Below, one piece after another: positions 62,231 through 64,000 of a DNA stretch of 64,000 nt. The stretch covers positions 434,001 through 498,000 of the forward strand of contig JASBNA010000028.1 of assembly GCA_038087015.1 (NCBI GenBank), written 5' to 3'. Position 1 is the stretch's first letter; each line of letters starts with the position of its first letter. Below the pieces are notes generated by a model that did not search any database, was not told where the DNA came from, and was given only the letters and a program-made list of their open reading frames with translations. Source of the stretch: Cerrena zonata (Eukaryota; Basidiomycota; Agaricomycetes; Polyporales; Cerrenaceae). The position numbers were made by a program, and so were the translations under genes.

Positions 62231-63727
62231 TCAAATACTTAATTCACCGAAAAAGATACCTCTTGTGATGTCTTTTGCATCTTCTTGAGCTAAAATTAGA
62301 TCTGCAATTGTTGAACCAACTTTATCATTTAACTTTTCTTTAACTTCATCCGATAATGCAGAAGCAGAATCTACCTCCATGTCATCTTTCGATAATTTTT
62401 CTTCAACTTTTGTTTTTCTTAAAGTATCCAATGTGGTATTTAATAAGATATCCTTTTCGTAATCGGATTTATTTCCTTCAAGTATTACCAGTTTGCACCA
62501 CATCTTCAAATTACCAACGAGGACCAAGTTTATGACTTCGGAACCCATATTTTTCAAGCCTAGTAAAGACCCATAATGAGTACCTGTTGGTTTAGAAGGG
62601 TCTAACAAAGCTCTCAATAAAGTTCTAGTTACTCTTGGCCTAAGGGTTGAGTATGAGTTACCGTAAACTTTAATAACATGCTCTAGCAAAATTGCAGCAA
62701 ATCCTCGAAGTGTTATTTGAGCCTCAAAGGCTTGCTGGGATTGAGAGTCTGAAAGATCTTTGATTGGAGGACCAATTCTTTTGGCAAGTAATAACGTAAG
62801 TATACAAGGCATCAAAGCATGGACATAAGGATCGAGGAAAATTGTTTTATTATCTGCCAAAGCAGAAATGACTTCAAGCATAGTTGTCAAGATATGAATA
62901 TTCGATAATTGATTAGTGATTTGTTCAGAAACAAATTGAATAAAGTAAGGAACTAATTGATGAAGACCCGGATCGTTGGTTAAGGAGGTGATAGCGGCAT
63001 GTTTTAAAGTCTCCTTTTCAGGTTCAGTTGAAACTAATACTTCAACAACTTTATCGAAATATAATTTCAATTCCTTTGACAATACATGTTTAACCAAAGG
63101 TTTAATGTCAGTTTCTTTATCGTTAGTGGCAGATTTCTTACCCTTCAGGCTAACTGAAGTATCTTTTGCATCAGATGCACCGGAAGCACCAGTATTGCTC
63201 AATATATCATTTCCAAGAATAGATGAGGTGGCACCTCTTATTATAGGTGGCAAGTTTTTAATTTCCGAAGGAAGAGGATTTTGAGGAATCATTGGTTGAA
63301 CTCCTTCGATAGCTAACCAATGAGCAGTGAAAGTAGTTTGTCTTGGAACCTTTGGCAATTCTTGATTGATAAGTTTTTCAAATTCAACTTCGTGGTCGTC
63401 AATATAGTACAATGTTTGGCCACCAGCACCAACTAAGGCCTCTTTAAAAGCCAATGGTTGAGAATTGTCGTATCCATATAACGGTTCGATGTTAAGAACA
63501 CTTAACGCGTGGTTTATATCATCTGTCATTAACAACTTACGTTTGGAATGTCTCATGAACTTGATTGCCGTTTCCAATATTTCATGAATACGATATTCGA
63601 CATCCATTGCAAGATTTTTGGCAGCATCTTCTGGAACATTTATCCCTAAAGACTCGGCAGCGTCCTTGACGGTATCATGGGGAGACCATAACGTATGAGA
63701 AAGAGGCACTTTTGACCAGGAGTCCAT
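62231..63727 (-). CDS. TAF6: TFIID/SAGA subunit Taf6
   Basis: Shared subunit of TFIID and SAGA. 498 residues, intact. The N-terminus MDSWSKVPLSHTLWSPHDTVKDAAESLGINVPEDAAKNL starts the histone fold (about 15-80; DVEYRIHEILETAIKFMRHSKRKLLMTDDINHALSVLNIEPLYGY is characteristic). PRQTTFTAHWLAIEGVQPMIPQNP at about 131-155 is the Taf6 signature before the HEAT-repeat C-terminal domain (about 205-420: ELKLYFDKVVEVL, LGSLLGLKNMG-like repeats). The tail is acidic and Lys-rich. It overlaps no neighbour, ending 151 bp from the SLD3 stop. Confidence 0.95.
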   Translation of the reverse strand: MDSWSKVPLSHTLWSPHDTVKDAAESLGINVPEDAAKNLAMDVEYRIHEILETAIKFMRHSKRKLLMTDDINHALSVLNIEPLYGYDNSQPLAFKEALVGAGGQTLYYIDDHEVEFEKLINQELPKVPRQTTFTAHWLAIEGVQPMIPQNPLPSEIKNLPPIIRGATSSILGNDILSNTGASGASDAKDTSVSLKGKKSATNDKETDIKPLVKHVLSKELKLYFDKVVEVLVSTEPEKETLKHAAITSLTNDPGLHQLVPYFIQFVSEQITNQLSNIHILTTMLEVISALADNKTIFLDPYVHALMPCILTLLLAKRIGPPIKDLSDSQSQQAFEAQITLRGFAAILLEHVIKVYGNSYSTLRPRVTRTLLRALLDPSKPTGTHYGSLLGLKNMGSEVINLVLVGNLKMWCKLVILEGNKSDYEKDILLNTTLDTLRKTKVEEKLSKDDMEVDSASALSDEVKEKLNDKVGSTIADLILAQEDAKDITRGIFFGELSI

Positions 63728-64000
63728 CTTGAGCAGTGTTCAGTCGTCAGTAGTCTTTGATGGATGGTTGAAAGAGCTTTGGTATTGAGTATGGAGAATT
63801 TATTTTGTTTTTTTTTTTCGAGTTGAAGTTTTTCATTTTTGAACTTCAAACTGAGTAACGTACTAAAGTTCATTAGATGTCCAGGTATATGGGACTGATG
63901 TTCTTACAGTAATGCTATATAACTGGAATGGTATGGCCATACTACATAAATGGAATGGTATGACTATATATGCTATATATGACATGGTATGGCTACATAT
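63728..64000 (-). promoter_or_regulatory. TAF6 upstream region with a short direct repeat
   Basis: Begins with a T run at about 63808-63819. From about 63920 to 63990, ATGGAATGGTATG or close variants (TGGAATGGTATGGCCATA, TGGAATGGTATGACTATA, CATGGTATGGCTACATA) recur, separated by TATATATGCTATATA. The window ends inside this region, so its extent is unknown. Confidence 0.5.

Noticed and set aside
1..64000. Mobile elements, CRISPR arrays, prophage or horizontally gained islands
   Set aside because: No transposase, reverse transcriptase, long terminal repeat or phage gene was seen, and all genes look native to a budding yeast.

Overview
This window is nuclear DNA of a budding yeast of the CUG-Ser clade, the group that holds Candida, Debaryomyces and relatives. 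Gene content and protein sequence are Candida-like throughout. Introns are few and about 50 bp, with GTATGT/GTACGT donors and TACTAA-type branch points. CTG codons fall where the protein families keep serine: the catalytic serine of the phospholipase B (codon 216), the KSGPFDV motif of the PAS kinase (codon 1260), a DLSPSM motif in a methyltransferase and an AHQSEVW motif in Dip2/Utp12. All proteins below should therefore be read with CTG = Ser. No virus, transposon, CRISPR array, rRNA or tRNA gene was found.

Layout. 1-4.7 kb (minus): 5' part of mitochondrial glycine decarboxylase GCV2, translation factor TEF1, CBS-domain protein SDS23/24. 4.7-6 kb: repeat-rich divergent promoter. 6-11 kb (plus): OLE1 desaturase, a small QCR10-like mitochondrial protein, the two-intron sorting nexin SNX3/GRD19, and ADH1. 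11-28 kb (minus): transketolase TKL1, OPY2, NOT5, LTP1 (one intron), MED15/GAL11 and DIP2/UTP12. 28-36.5 kb (minus): a GPI-type phospholipase B, PMU1-like phosphatase, CCR4 and a neighbouring CCR4-related nuclease (NGL type). 37.7-42.3 kb (plus): MRP-type vacuolar ABC transporter. 42.3-43.4 kb (minus): NTG1. 43.8-49.5 kb (plus): CAT8, a TMT1/CRG1-type methyltransferase and GPI12. 49.5-50.8 kb (minus): ARP6. 51.7-62 kb (plus): LDB19/ART1 arrestin, PAS kinase PSK1, SLD3. 62.2-63.7 kb (minus): TAF6.

The genes are independent eukaryotic transcription units, not operons. Several belong to shared processes: NOT5 and CCR4 are both in the CCR4-NOT deadenylase; MED15, TAF6, ARP6 and CAT8 act in RNA polymerase II transcription and chromatin; ADH1, TKL1, CAT8 and PSK1 relate to carbon metabolism and its control.

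Seven conserved genes (LTP1, MED15, DIP2, the ABC transporter, NTG1, the methyltransferase and SLD3) are each interrupted by one or more single-base frameshifts, ten in total, with the reading frame continuing immediately in another phase. Several are essential in relatives, so indel errors in the assembly are the simplest explanation, though real lesions cannot be excluded from the sequence alone. They are annotated as single genes with the shift points stated.
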